Source of the DNA: Panaeolus papilionaceus
Taxonomy: Eukaryota > Basidiomycota > Agaricomycetes > Agaricales
Length of the DNA stretch: 64,000 nt
Assembly (NCBI GenBank): GCA_015501605.1
Contig: JADNRZ010000011.1
Location: 1,550,001 to 1,614,000 of the forward strand
Reading direction: 5' to 3'
This document shows, piece after piece, positions 37,372 through 48,268 of the stretch. Each line of letters starts with the position of its first letter. Position 1 is the first letter of the stretch. The translations under genes and the position numbers were made by a program. Under the pieces are notes generated by a model. The model made no database searches, was not told the DNA's origin, and saw only the letters and a list, made by a program, of their open reading frames with translations.

Positions 37372-39020
37372 TCAAATCGGTAACGTCGATGACTTTGTGG
37401 GCGGTGTGCAATGCTTGCGCTTAACACCAGCAACCTGCGGCACACGCATCGAGCTGTCCGAAGACCCAGAGAAGTCTGTGGCTGTACCCTCAGGATCGGC
37501 GTTCTCGCCGCTGAACAGGAAGGTTTTTGTGCTCTGCAATACTTCCAACATATCCTCGTACCTCTCATGCATGATCTCCTTCAAGTCTTTGTCCGTGCCC
37601 CCGATGCTCCGCAGAAAGGTTCGAGCGGCGCTCTTTGCTTCTATCCACTTGATGTTTGACATGAATTCTGGGGGCTTAGATACCACAAGGGTATACGGCG
37701 ACCTCCACCTTTCTGTGACACAAGTAACGAGGTGACGACAACGTGTTTTTCGATGAGAGCGGACTGCTTTTAGAGTTTCGAATTCAATTGCAGAGGTGGA
37801 CGAACTGAGCCATCCTTTCGAACGATCACAGTCAGGGCGCTTACAGCCAGCCGATGGCTCTGGGACATCAGGATAAGGCGTTGCAGGGATAACACCCAGT
37901 ATATTTATGTGCAAAATAAAGTAAAACAATACCACTGACGAGCGACCTGAACGGTTTGAGTGTGTGGGTTGTTCCATGCTTTCTCAGAGTAGCCTTTAGG
38001 CCAAGTACCAACGAAGTGTACATGCCTTTGAACTTATCAGCGACCTGGGTGTCAGCTCGCATTTCGAGGATATCGGTGAAGGGGGTAGTGCGTGGACCAA
38101 GGTCCCCAACAATGAAGCACAGATCTACAAACTCAAGAATGCGCTTGATGTTGGCACTGGGTCCCGTATACGTAGGATGAGCCGGAGGGACACTGTAAGC
38201 ATGGGATTGAGCGGGGTTTGAATCCAGCTGATAGCACACAGCAAGAAATTGCTGCACGAAACGCCCCCATAGTTTCTGCTAGCTTATTTGCGTCTTGAGC
38301 TCGCGACATGAAGCAAAGCCGTTCATGAAGAGCCCTGGCCATCCCTAGCGAAAACTCGTATGTTCTTGTGGTGACCCTGGTCGCATACCGCAGTACTAGT
38401 TGAGTAAATGATAAACAGAAGAGAAAGGGGACATAAGTACAATGTCTGTATATGCACCCGCCCAAGCACTTCAGTGATCCAAGAGAGAGCTGGGGTCACC
38501 ATTTGTTAATCAGCACCGACAGTCTTTGAAATTCGAACACAGATCAAAGTTCTAGGTCGACAGGCACAGTTCAATAAGACCACTGATGCGCTCTGAGAGG
38601 ACTGTGGGTGTCTTGTTATGTTGCATATTACAGCTCGTAGTTGAAGGAGGCGGCGGAGGGGCAGTTGCCCATTGCGAAGATGCAACCAGTAGGCACTGGC
38701 GAGTGAGGTTATCGAAAATCCTCGCGACACTATCATCTGAGGTGAGAAGCAAGTTTTGTCGTTGGGCGAGAGCCTCTGCTAGCTCAACGTGAAAATCATG
38801 AGTGTTAGCTCTGTGGGATGTTTTAGGTAAGACGCTGATATTTGTTATCACATGTTCAGCAACGAGCAAATGACGTTCACATACGTTGACGCCAATATTG
38901 CGAGACCCCCTCCATGTCATGAGCCAATTCCAATAATGCTGGAACATCAGCAACAGACGCCAATGAATAGGACGACAGTGTTTTTTTTTGTTGAAGATTC
39001 GAATCCATGGCGTATTGATG
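37372..39020 (-). pseudogene. truncated, frameshifted dioxygenase-family relic, array copy 3
   Basis: Only the C-terminal third of a unit is present and the dioxygenase domain is absent. Homologous stretches lie in different frames: WIRIFNKKK and then, one frame off, TLSSYSLASVADVPAL, split at a run of nine A on the coding strand (T9 at 38981-38989). Downstream are THDFHVELAEALAQR, ANIKRILEFVDLCFIVGDLGP and PFRSLVSGIVLLYF, then a second shift near 37905-37925 before ILGVIPATPYP. GCKRPDCDRSKGWL and VVSKPPEFMSNIKW are still readable. The end reads KRKHCTPPTK and then shifts by one base near 37394, so the encoded remnant of the terminal motif (VIDVTDLT) falls out of frame. At least three disabling changes plus loss of the 5' part make function as a dioxygenase impossible. 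Confidence 0.85.
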
Positions 39021-39374
39021 CCATTCAGCATACTCAACGAGTCAATCTAGTAGGCTTAAATACGCGAGCTCGATGCGATCCCCGAAAAAGTCTTGTGCCA
39101 ATAAGAGGGCATCAACGACGGTGTGCTTTTTATTAAACCAGTGTGATCCCGCCTTTCATCCAAATATCAAATTTAAGCTTGAGATTGGGGACGGAATTAA
39201 CAAGGAAATTTACAGTTGAAGGGATCCAACAAAGCGTATGAGATGTCACGGTGAATAATGGAGGAAATAAATGCATACATAACTATACCAGAAGGTCCAG
39301 ACAAAAACAGCGGTACGAAGTGGCTAAGTGGAAGTAGATAGCATGAACAAGGATTAAAAGGGTAATCGTTTGTT
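39021..39374. other. spacer between array copies 3 and 4
   Basis: About 350 bp upstream of the relic and downstream of copy 4. The boundary marks where the duplicated unit was truncated. No mobile-element ends were recognised at this point. Confidence 0.35.
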
Positions 39375-42300
39375 TTAGGTCAAATCAATGACGTCAATTA
39401 CATTTGTCAATGGATTGCGGCGCTTACGCTTAACGCCTGCGATTTGGGGGGCAATGTCAGTTGAGGTCGCAGGTGTGGCTTGAGATGTGCTCGAAGAAGC
39501 GGTGGTAGGTGTAGGAGCTGCGGTTTTGCGGACGTCGAAACGTTTTTTGCCCTCTAACGCCTGTACAACATCATCATACCGGTCCTGCATCAACGCTTTC
39601 AGTTTTGCTTGGTCCCCTCCTACGTCCTGCACAAAGCGAGCGGCTGCAGCCCTTGCTTCCTTCCGTTTTGCGCCTGGCATCGCTTCCGGGCGCTTAGATA
39701 CAACAAGCGTATAATGAGAAGATCCTCGTTTGATCGTGCTGCAAGCAACGAGGTAATTGATCCTTGCCTGAGCTATGTAACTCTCGACATGGGTCCGAAT
39801 TGATTGTGTTTCCGTAAATTCAATTTTGGCTTCTGTGGTGGGAAGCCAATGCCCCAGGCGTCTGCAGTGGGTGCAACCACATCCAAAACCGAGCGGGAAT
39901 GATGGAAGTGAGGTCGTAGACATGACATAGGGGTATATACGCCCAAGATATAAAGAAATGAGACCCCTGAAGAACGATTTAAAGGGTTCGATTGCGTGGG
40001 GGTCTTGTCCGCGTTTAGCCAGCGCTTCCTTGAGTTCCCGTAACAAGGGGACATGTATTGCCTCAAATCTTCGGGTGATGTTGGTATCAGGCATGTGGAG
40101 CAGATTATCAAAGAGTGCAGAGCATGGTCTGAGATCATCGATGCTAAAGCAGAACTCCACGATTTCAAGGAGGCGCTTCGCTGGGGTTGGACTCTGCACC
40201 GCATTCGTAGCATACATGTTGCCAAAGTAACGTCGCGCGACGGCCTTGGTACGCATGGGCAAACTAGGTTTGGGTGCTTCCACTAATATTCCCACCTCCC
40301 AGTGCGGTATAGCCAAAGTGACACAGTGAGCGATTGTTGAACCAAGTGGCTCCCTTGCTTCTTCGGCGGTGTGTTCATCTTCCATGAGACGATACACCTG
40401 ATCGCGAAGAGACTTGGCCAGTCCCATGAGGAACTCATAGGTGGCTGATTTCGATATATTCGTGACCCTGAAAATTGAACGATGATCCATTAGTCTCCAA
40501 CCAGATGGTTGCAAAAAAGTCACAAAACATACACTATCTGAATAGACTCTGCTCCGAGCACCTCTGCAACCCACGTTAGAATCGGTATATGAGACGTAGC
40601 TGGCGACGAATAAGTCGACATGGCGGCCTTCATAACATCCTTAACCCAAGCTGGTTTCTGGTTTCCAAGTTTGGCCTTGATTGCGAATAAAACATCCATT
40701 TGGTGATCAACGCCGACCGCTTGAGAGATTTGCGCGCCCAGACTAGGATCGCCGATCGAAAAGCATAGTTCGATCATCTGATTGACGCGGTTCGTGAGAA
40801 CAGTAGCAGACAAGTTATCATCGCGACGGCCAAATGCATATTTGTGTTGAGTGGGAGGTGGCTTTGTTGCCCATTGAGCAGCAGCCGCGAGCAAAGATTG
40901 ACGAGTTAGAGCCGTAATGTCACTTGATGCCTCGGAATCAGCTTCGCTGGGATCAGGCACAGGAAGCTGCTTGCGGTGCTCTATTAAACACTTTGTCAAT
41001 GTAATATGAAAATTGTAGGAGTCAACATGTTCGGTTGTCCTCGGGATGACTCTGGGTGAATAAAATCAGCGATGATAACAATATAAAGGGTAGCTGACAT
41101 ACTTCGTTGCCAGGATAGCAAAACCCTTCTCCAACTCTTGAGCCAATTGAACCAAGGCCGGAACGTCGGCGACCGATGCTGCTGAATATGATGACAAGGC
41201 ATCTTTGACGATGTTCTTAATCCACATTGTGTTCATGCCATTAGGGAGGTGTTCCGCAACTAGCTTGGTTACGTCCAATCGAGATTGGAGGTCTTTCTGT
41301 CGTTTAATGAGCTGAGATAAACTATTGAAAATCAGCGTTAGCCGTTGCATGAAATCCAATTTACTGACCCGGGTTTGATTGAATCCGGTCCAAAGACTTT
41401 GACGGCCTCAAAAAGAGCGGCGTCTATCTCCTCCAAGTTTTGAACACTTGGAATCGCCTTGTTCCATATGGCGTGCTGCTTCCAAGACAGCGCATGGACG
41501 AGAAGAGTGGCGGCATCTTTGCTGTTGGATAAATCTTTCAGAGCGGCCGTGACGATTTTCCGGGTGGCAGGAGTAAGTGTTTCGGTGAAGGGTAGCAGAC
41601 GAACTAAGGCTGTTGGCCCGCCAATGGACTGGACGATGAGAGTCTCGTCTTCTTTCTGAAACAGCACCAGAGCGGAGCGATGATACCCTGTCGAAGTCAT
41701 TGTTATGCTTGATTTCAGATAAACGCAAAGCATCAAACAGAACTCACATTGGGACATTCCTCCCGCGCCCTAGAAAAAGGTATGGTTGAGCAAAGGAATT
41801 CCCAAATGCAGAAAATCACCCCGCACGTTACCCTGATAACCTTCGTAATCCTTTCCAGTTGGAGCCATCCTTTCAAATGCGTCCCTGGGAACAACGCAGG
41901 ACTCTTCGATCCTAAATTTCTGCAGTCTCAAGTCCAACGTCTCACCGTCACTGATGCGGACTAGATTAGATAAATCGATGTATGAGTCTTCTATTTCGCC
42001 CATGGGTGGTACACCGCGCTTGTAGAAACCACAGTCATCGTCGCCAGTTCCTACTTCAGTCTTCTCCACGTTTGCTAGACAAGCAACAAACTCCATCTCT
42101 TCGATGACTGGGATGATGCACGACACGAGATGAGCATCTTTTCCCTTCAGAGCTGTCACACCTCGACCAAGATCGTCTTGACTGTATTGATGTGAGAGCA
42201 TATACGCATGCAGTGGAAGCTCAGATTTGGAATCCTCGTCATACTCGTATCCGTCTTCTTTCCATTTCTGAAGCGCTTTCCGCAGATTTTCCAATGCACC

Positions 42301-43265
42301 CTGCGGAACGCTTGGCGGGGAGGGTAGAGGAGCGTTGGAAGTACTGTAGACAAGGTTGTAGGATAAGGCAAGCCGATAACCAGAGGTGATAGGCTTGACC
42401 TCGTGGACTACGTCTGTGTACCATGCCAGGACTGAGGTATTTAAAATTGACCCCTTGGATACGTCAAGAATTGTGGAGCGTCCAGCGTGTGAGACGTGAA
42501 CTGCGCCACCTCCAAACGCAGAAGGAAGAACGATGACCACGGTGGCAAACATCCCAGGAGCCTTTGCTGTACTGTTAAAAGGTCAAACACTCTTCTTGCG
42601 GTGTGGAGGGCAATTAGAAATTCACTTACTCTTGGTGAGGTAAAAAGTGTGAACCTGTCTGATACAAAAGTAACTTGTAAAGCTCGCAACGGGGTCTTGT
42701 TTTGTTAGGTGCAACACCCAGAGCCTTCCAAACTTTCATGGCTGTCTCGTCAACAAATGTCTTCCACTTCGGATTCTGAAATGATACATGGGCGGGTTCG
42801 ATTTCCCAAGTGTCTCGAACGCTTGTATCGACGATGGTTTGGTCCCCCTTTCCGAAGGGTGCTTGGGCGGCTCGAGAGACGATCATCTGTGCGTCGCGTT
42901 CACTAAGCGGGAGGCCAATCAGCCCTATTCCTTCAATTGTCAAAATTGGATTCGGTGCATTTGGTTCCACCGAGCGGTGGTAGTAGTTGCCTGCAAAATC
43001 GAAATTCTTGCTTAACGCATGATACAAGGCGTCCTGCTCAGAACGTCAGGTTGGTGTACATGATTTTATAAAGAGTTTTAACTGACGTTCAAGTCTTTGT
43101 TGGTTTCTTGTTCCGCTTCTTGTTCCTCGCTTTCCTCGTCTTCCGTTCGCTCCTCTTCCTAGTAAATCGTCAATGTCTAAAAACCTTGGAAGATAGAAAG
43201 TTGCTGCTCACTTCGCTATCATCTTGCCGCGAGTTTTCAGAATATTCTAGTTCATCTGAAGACAT
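39375..43265 (-). CDS. 2OG-Fe(II) dioxygenase protein, array copy 4
   Basis: ATG at 43263-43265 starts MSSDELEYSENSRQDD. A second exon is almost wholly acidic and polar (EEERTEDEESEEQEAEQE). The dioxygenase domain keeps all ligands: FLPHQ plus Asp completed across the intron at 42630/42575, and the distal His in DVVHEVKPITSGYRLALSYN. The 2OG Arg is in GYR. Following elements match copy 1 closely (VVIVLPSAFGGGAVHVSHAG, GKDAHLVSCIIPVIEEM, YEGYQGN). The C-terminal region has GCGCTHCRRLGHWL and VSKRPEAMPGAK, a Thr/Ser-rich linker, VAGVKRKRRNPLTN-type basic residues (read IAGVKRKRRNPLTN) and the terminal VIDVIDLT at 39378-39401. All exons are open; this copy appears functional. Substrate unknown. 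Confidence 0.85.
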
Positions 43266-43984
43266 TGGCGGTAGGAAAAGGTGTCCAGTGATCAAAGGTT
43301 AGAAAGAAATGCGTCGAGGTTGAACCTAGCTGGTTGGGAATGGGGTGCCGTGCCGTCATTTCGGGTCCACAAGGGCTCGCTTAGATACGCTTGTCTTCAA
43401 TTTATCTTATCAGCCAGCTAAGAATGTTGAGAGGTTAGACCCCCATCGGACTCTGCTCAATCGACATCGCACTTAAGGGCCCTTTCGGACCCTCAATACT
43501 GATAATCCTATTAATTCAAATTGTTAACTCGCGGTGAATCACAAAACATTTTGCGATTCGGGCTTTTTCAAGACGTAAACAACCTCCGTTGAACGTCCAA
43601 TAGTTGCAGTTGACCGCACGGAGTGAATACAGAGTCCATACTTACTGACATATTGTCAGATGAAACTAGATAAAGTGAAGAAAGGTGAACAAGTGCAATT
43701 TCAAGCCGTCTGAGGTTCGAGGAATTGTAGTCCCATGCTTGTGATGGTCCGTCATGAATCTTTGTAGAATCATATAGGTAAAGTATGTGCAAAGTAGTTT
43801 AAGCACAGAATAAGTAGAGTAAATACTACCTCGTCTAAAAAACGATCGAATACAGGGGTAAGTATTAGAAAAGATCGCGTGCGAACTTAAAGACAGTATG
43901 GTACACAACCAAAGCGTAAGTATAACCATTATGAGAGAGGAAAACAAAGATCCGCCAGACAAAAAAACAAACAAACGAGGGTCT
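43266..43984. other. spacer between array copies 4 and 5
   Basis: 719 bp with the promoter side of copy 4 and the 3' flank of copy 5. Minus-strand open frames here (43568-43974) are hydrophobic by composition only and lack any family signal. Confidence 0.4.
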
Positions 43985-46900
43985 CTAGGTCAGATCAATA
44001 ACATCAATAACGTTGGTAGGCGGATTCCGATGCTTTCGTTTAGCACCTGCAACCTGAGCCGCCCCAGTTGAGGTGCTCGGAGTGACAGCCGTCGTTGTCG
44101 ACGAAGAAGCACCGGCAGATGAGGACGCAGCCGTCGAGCATGCTGCAGTAGAACTCTTGCTGGAAGCACTCATAACAAAAGTTTTGGTGCCCTGCAGCGC
44201 CTTCACCACATCATCATACCTCTCCTGCATCACCTCCTTCAACTCTGCATCAGTTCCACCAATACTCCTCAAAAACGCCAACGCTGCAGCGTGCACCTCT
44301 CTCCACTTCAAACTTGCCATCATCTCCGGACGCTTTGAGACCACAAGTGTATATGGCGTGCCGCGCCTTTCCGTCGTGTAAGTCAAGATGTGCCCAATAT
44401 TCTCGGTAGCGAGGTGCCTCTCGAGGTGCGTTCGTACATTTTGTACGGCTTTGAACTGAATTGCAGACTCTGAATTGCTCACGAATGCGTGGAGAAGCTT
44501 GCACTCGTTGAACTGATTACACGCAACTGGATTCGCGGGGAAGGAAGGGAGCGCAGCTGGGGCTGTAGCGCTGAGAACACGTCCGAGGTAGAGCTCGATG
44601 CAGAGCTTAAGGAAGGATTTGAAGGGTTCGGTCGTGACGGTCTTGCTATGCTTGGCTAAGGCGACTTTGAGTTGAGGAATAAGTGGTGCAAACACCTCCT
44701 TGAACCTATCAGAGACCTTGGTGTCGCCTAGTCGAAGGAGCTGGTTGAACAGTGCCTGGCACGGTTGAACATCTCCAACAGTAAAGCATGAGTCAACGAA
44801 TTCAATGATACGCTTGACCTTGGTGTCGTTAGCCACCGTCTCTGGCACTCGATTGTAAGAGTAGCCGTAGTTGTAGGCGGGGTTTTGGTTTACTGTGGTG
44901 GCCAACCCCTCTTCCCACTGTGGCGCGGCCAACATGAGGCACTGAACGATTGCAGCTCGGAACGCGACCTTCGATTCGTAGGTGGTGTCTGGGGCACGGC
45001 AGAGCTCAGAAAGCCGTTCATGAAGCGATTTTGTCAATGCGACGAGGAACTCGTACGATCCGGTCTTTGGGACCTTCGAAACAACCCTAGACAAATATCA
45101 GGCCAAATGTAGCAAATAGTGGTGGTAGGTAAAACATACATGGCTTGGACGTGTTCTGCTCCAGCTTCTTGGGCAATCCACGCCAAAGTAGGCGTGTGAG
45201 CTGCGATAGGCTTTGAATATGCGGCTAACACAGCTTGCATAGCTTCTTTAACCCATGGAGGACGAGTGTCCCCAATATGCGCCTTGATAGCGGTCAGAAC
45301 TTCAACCTGTCTTTCCCCATTGGTCGCCTTGAGCACCTCTACGCACAGCTCTGAATTCTTAAGGGCGAAGCACAGTTTGACGAGTGTATCGATCCGTTGT
45401 GGTAGAGCTGAGACATCTTGTACCAACCTCGAGCCCAGATACCCTTCATTTTGCACAACTGTGGGTGGGATTGCCCAATACGACGCAGCAGCAAGCAGAC
45501 ACTGCTGGGCAAGGTCGTGGAATACATTGTTGCTCAAGTTGGCGAGTTGATTTCGTTGTAGATTCAAAGTCTCCGCGAATGTGATATGGAAATCGTACGT
45601 TTTGGTTTTGGCTTTCGTTACAGGGAGAACTCTGTAAAATATATTTTTGAGCAATTCAAATAAGATTCGAATGTATTGTAGAAAACGTACGTCGTGGCCA
45701 GAGTTGCGAAACCACCCTCGAGCTCTTGAGCAAGCTGAATCAGGGTAGAAACATCAGCAGTTGACGCGGCAGAGTACGAGGAAAGCGCGTCAGCAGTAAG
45801 CTCTCGTATCCACGCTGTCTGGTTTTCCTTCGCGAAATGAGGTTCAAGGGCCTTCGTGATGTCCAACCGAGTCTTCAACACCTTTTGTCTCTTGAGTAGT
45901 TCGGCGAGTCTATGAACAATAGAATATTAGCATTTCGGTGGGTAGGTATTCAGAAAATCATGGTGACTAACCCAGGTTTCAGTAAATCTATCTTGAAGAC
46001 TTCAAGAGCATCGGCTACGGAAGTGCTGATGTTATCCACGTTTTGGACAACTGGAATGGCCTTGTTCCAGATTTCGTCATCTTCCCATTCGACAGCCAGG
46101 TCGACAATGGTGGCGGCGATGGAGTTATCTTTCAAGGTTAAGATGATGGTCTGAACAGCCTCTCGAGAGGCCTGAGTGGGCTTTCCGTCGTTCGTCAATG
46201 GGAGGTTGTCGAGCACCGCAGAGGGTCCGCTGATGGACATGATGATAGGCAGTTCATCGATCTTGCGGAACATCACGAGGGCCGAACGACGATACCCTAA
46301 ATCTTGGTTAGCGAAAGATCTTGCAATGTAAAATTTACGTGTCGAACTCACATTGCTCAAGACTTCCAGCGTACTGTGGAATAAGTGATAAGTGATGAAC
46401 TTGGGACGACGAATTAGAGACATCAAACAACTTACATTGCCCTGATAACCTTCATAGTCCGATTCATCAGCTGGAAAACGATTGAACGCATTGAGAGGGA
46501 CAAGGGCTTTTGCATCAAGGTCAAAAGTTTCCCAATCGAAATCCTCTGTCGCATTATTGGTGATAGAGACAATATTGGACATTGTTATCTCCTCTTCCTC
46601 CACCTCTCCCATCTCCGGTGTCTCCTCGCGCTCGTCGTCATCGTATTCGTCATAATAACCGAATCGCCTTCGTTTATTATACACGTACGAACACCCTCCA
46701 CCATCCTGGGCGCTACCTGTAACATGCCTCTCGATATTGGCGAGGCACAGAACGATACCCATTTGTTCTGCAATGGGGGCGATGTGTGAGACGAGGTGGG
46801 CGTCTTTTCCTTTCAGAGCCTCTATGCCGTCATTGAGATTAACTTGGCTGTACTCATGCTCCAAAATAGAGACGAAAAGGGGAAGCTTGAGATTGATCTT

Positions 46901-47918
46901 ATATTGGTTATCTCGCCACATCTTGAAAGTGTCGCTCAAGGCTTGCAAAGCGCCCTGGGGCACACTTGGAAGTGAGGGTTTGGGACTGTTGGGAGATGTG
47001 TGGATGAGGTTGTAGGAAAGAGCGAGTCGATAGCCAGCAGTAACTGGTTTGACTTCGTGGATAACATCGGTGTACCATGCGAGGACGGAGGTGCCGAAGT
47101 TTGAGCTTTGGGAAACATCGAGAACCGTGGTGCGGCCTGCGCGGGTTACATGAACCTCTCCGCCCCGAAAGGCGGATGGAAGGACAATAATAATGGTGGC
47201 GAACATTCCATTTGCCTTTGCCGTGCTAAAAGGAGCATCAGCGAATTGGTTTAATGTAATAAAAGGAATGAAGTAGGTGAAAGAAAAAAGGGGTACTCAC
47301 TCTTGATGAGGCAAAAAGTGGGAGCCCTTTTGGTACAACAATAACTTGTAGAGCTCGCACTTTGGCTTGGTCGAGTACGGCGCAACACCCAACGCCGTCC
47401 AAACCTTCTTCGTCGCAACCTCGTCGACGAACCTTTCCCATGCCGGATTGGTGAATGAGATGCTGGCTGGATCGATTTCCCATGTATCTCTAACCGTCGT
47501 GTCAACAACGGTTTTCAGACCTTTCCCGAAAGGTGCTTGCGCAGCTTGAGAGACGATCGCTTTGGCATCGCGTTCACTGAGTGGCAATCCAATTGAACCG
47601 AGTCCAGAGATTGACAATCCAGGATTGGGGGCATTAGCTTCGGTGGAGCGGTGGAAAAAGTTACCAGAGAAGGCGAGGTCGACACTTAAGCCAGCATGAA
47701 GGTCCGCCTATAAGTATGAAGGTCAACGCCCCATTGAGACGCGTTGAAAACAAAGGGAGATGAGTCGTTCACTTACGTTGAGATTGGGGACTTTCTTCTA
47801 ATGACAGAGATGGAATGTCAGGTTTTGATTTGTCAGTTTTAAGACGTGAAAAGCAAGGGCTTACCTGAGGATTGGTCCCACTCGCATTGAGCGCAGTTCT
47901 CGGTACCCCAAAGTTCAT
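43985..47918 (-). CDS. 2OG-Fe(II) dioxygenase protein, array copy 5
   Basis: ATG at 47916-47918 starts MNFGVPRTALNASGTNPQ. A second exon of only 21 nt adds KKVPNLN before ADLHAGLSVDLAFSGNF. Iron ligands are present: FLPHQ plus Asp across the intron at 47309/47226 and the His in DVIHEVKPVTAGYRLALSYN. Between the domain and the helical part is an acidic loop (YDDDEREETPEMGEVEEEE). The cysteine motif seen in other copies is weaker here (ACNQFNECKLL, lacking one Cys). The C-terminal linker is Ser/Ala/Thr-rich (about 25 residues), then VAGAKRKHRNPPTN and terminal VIDVIDLT (43988-44011). All exons are open. As the most upstream unit it may be the founder of the array, but this cannot be shown by reading. 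Confidence 0.85.
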
Positions 47919-48268
47919 CACTGCTTTTTTGGGGGATGGTAGTGGTTAAGTCGAGAACCTATGTACAGCGCGTTCCCTTTAAGTTTGACAGACAGGAATG
48001 TTTAATTGCAGGCTCGAGATAGATGTTCCCAGGTCAACCTAATTTTATTTTTCCCGAATCAAACAGAGTAAAAAGTGTTTGACAAAATTCTCAACCTCTA
48101 TTGGTATTAAACTGAGCTAGATATCGATGAAGACATGCACTGGGTATGTAAATAAGTATGTGGAATAATTAGCAATATCAATAATTGTCCATCGTATCGC
48201 TCATAATCTCGTCAAAGGGTATTTTGAGGGTGAAGTGATGACACCAAGGTAAACTACTGCTCTACCAT
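47919..48268. other. intergenic, array boundary
   Basis: Upstream of array copy 5 and downstream of the methyltransferase. AT-rich; no gene or repeat supported. Confidence 0.4.

Larger units (their letters stand above)
28389..47918 (-). repeat. five-member tandem gene array (2OG dioxygenase family)
   Basis: Five paralogous units lie head to tail on the minus strand: 28389-32286, 32734-36549, about 37372-39020, 39375-43265 and 43985-47918. Four are full length and one is a 5'-truncated relic. The same exon order and the same landmark peptides recur in each: APNPGL, IGLPLSERDA, CELYKLLLYQ, FLPHQD, VKPITSGYRLAL, GKDAHLVS, YEGYQGN, TYDFH, VSKRPE, VAGxKRKHRNPP. Spacers are about 350-820 bp. No unrelated gene interrupts the array. 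Confidence 0.92.

Noticed and set aside
28389..47918. TET/JBP-type DNA dioxygenases or KDZ transposon cargo as the identity of the array
   Set aside because: The triad context (FLPHQD...HEVKPITSGYR) is of PKHD/prolyl-hydroxylase type, and no KDZ transposase or terminal repeats were seen.
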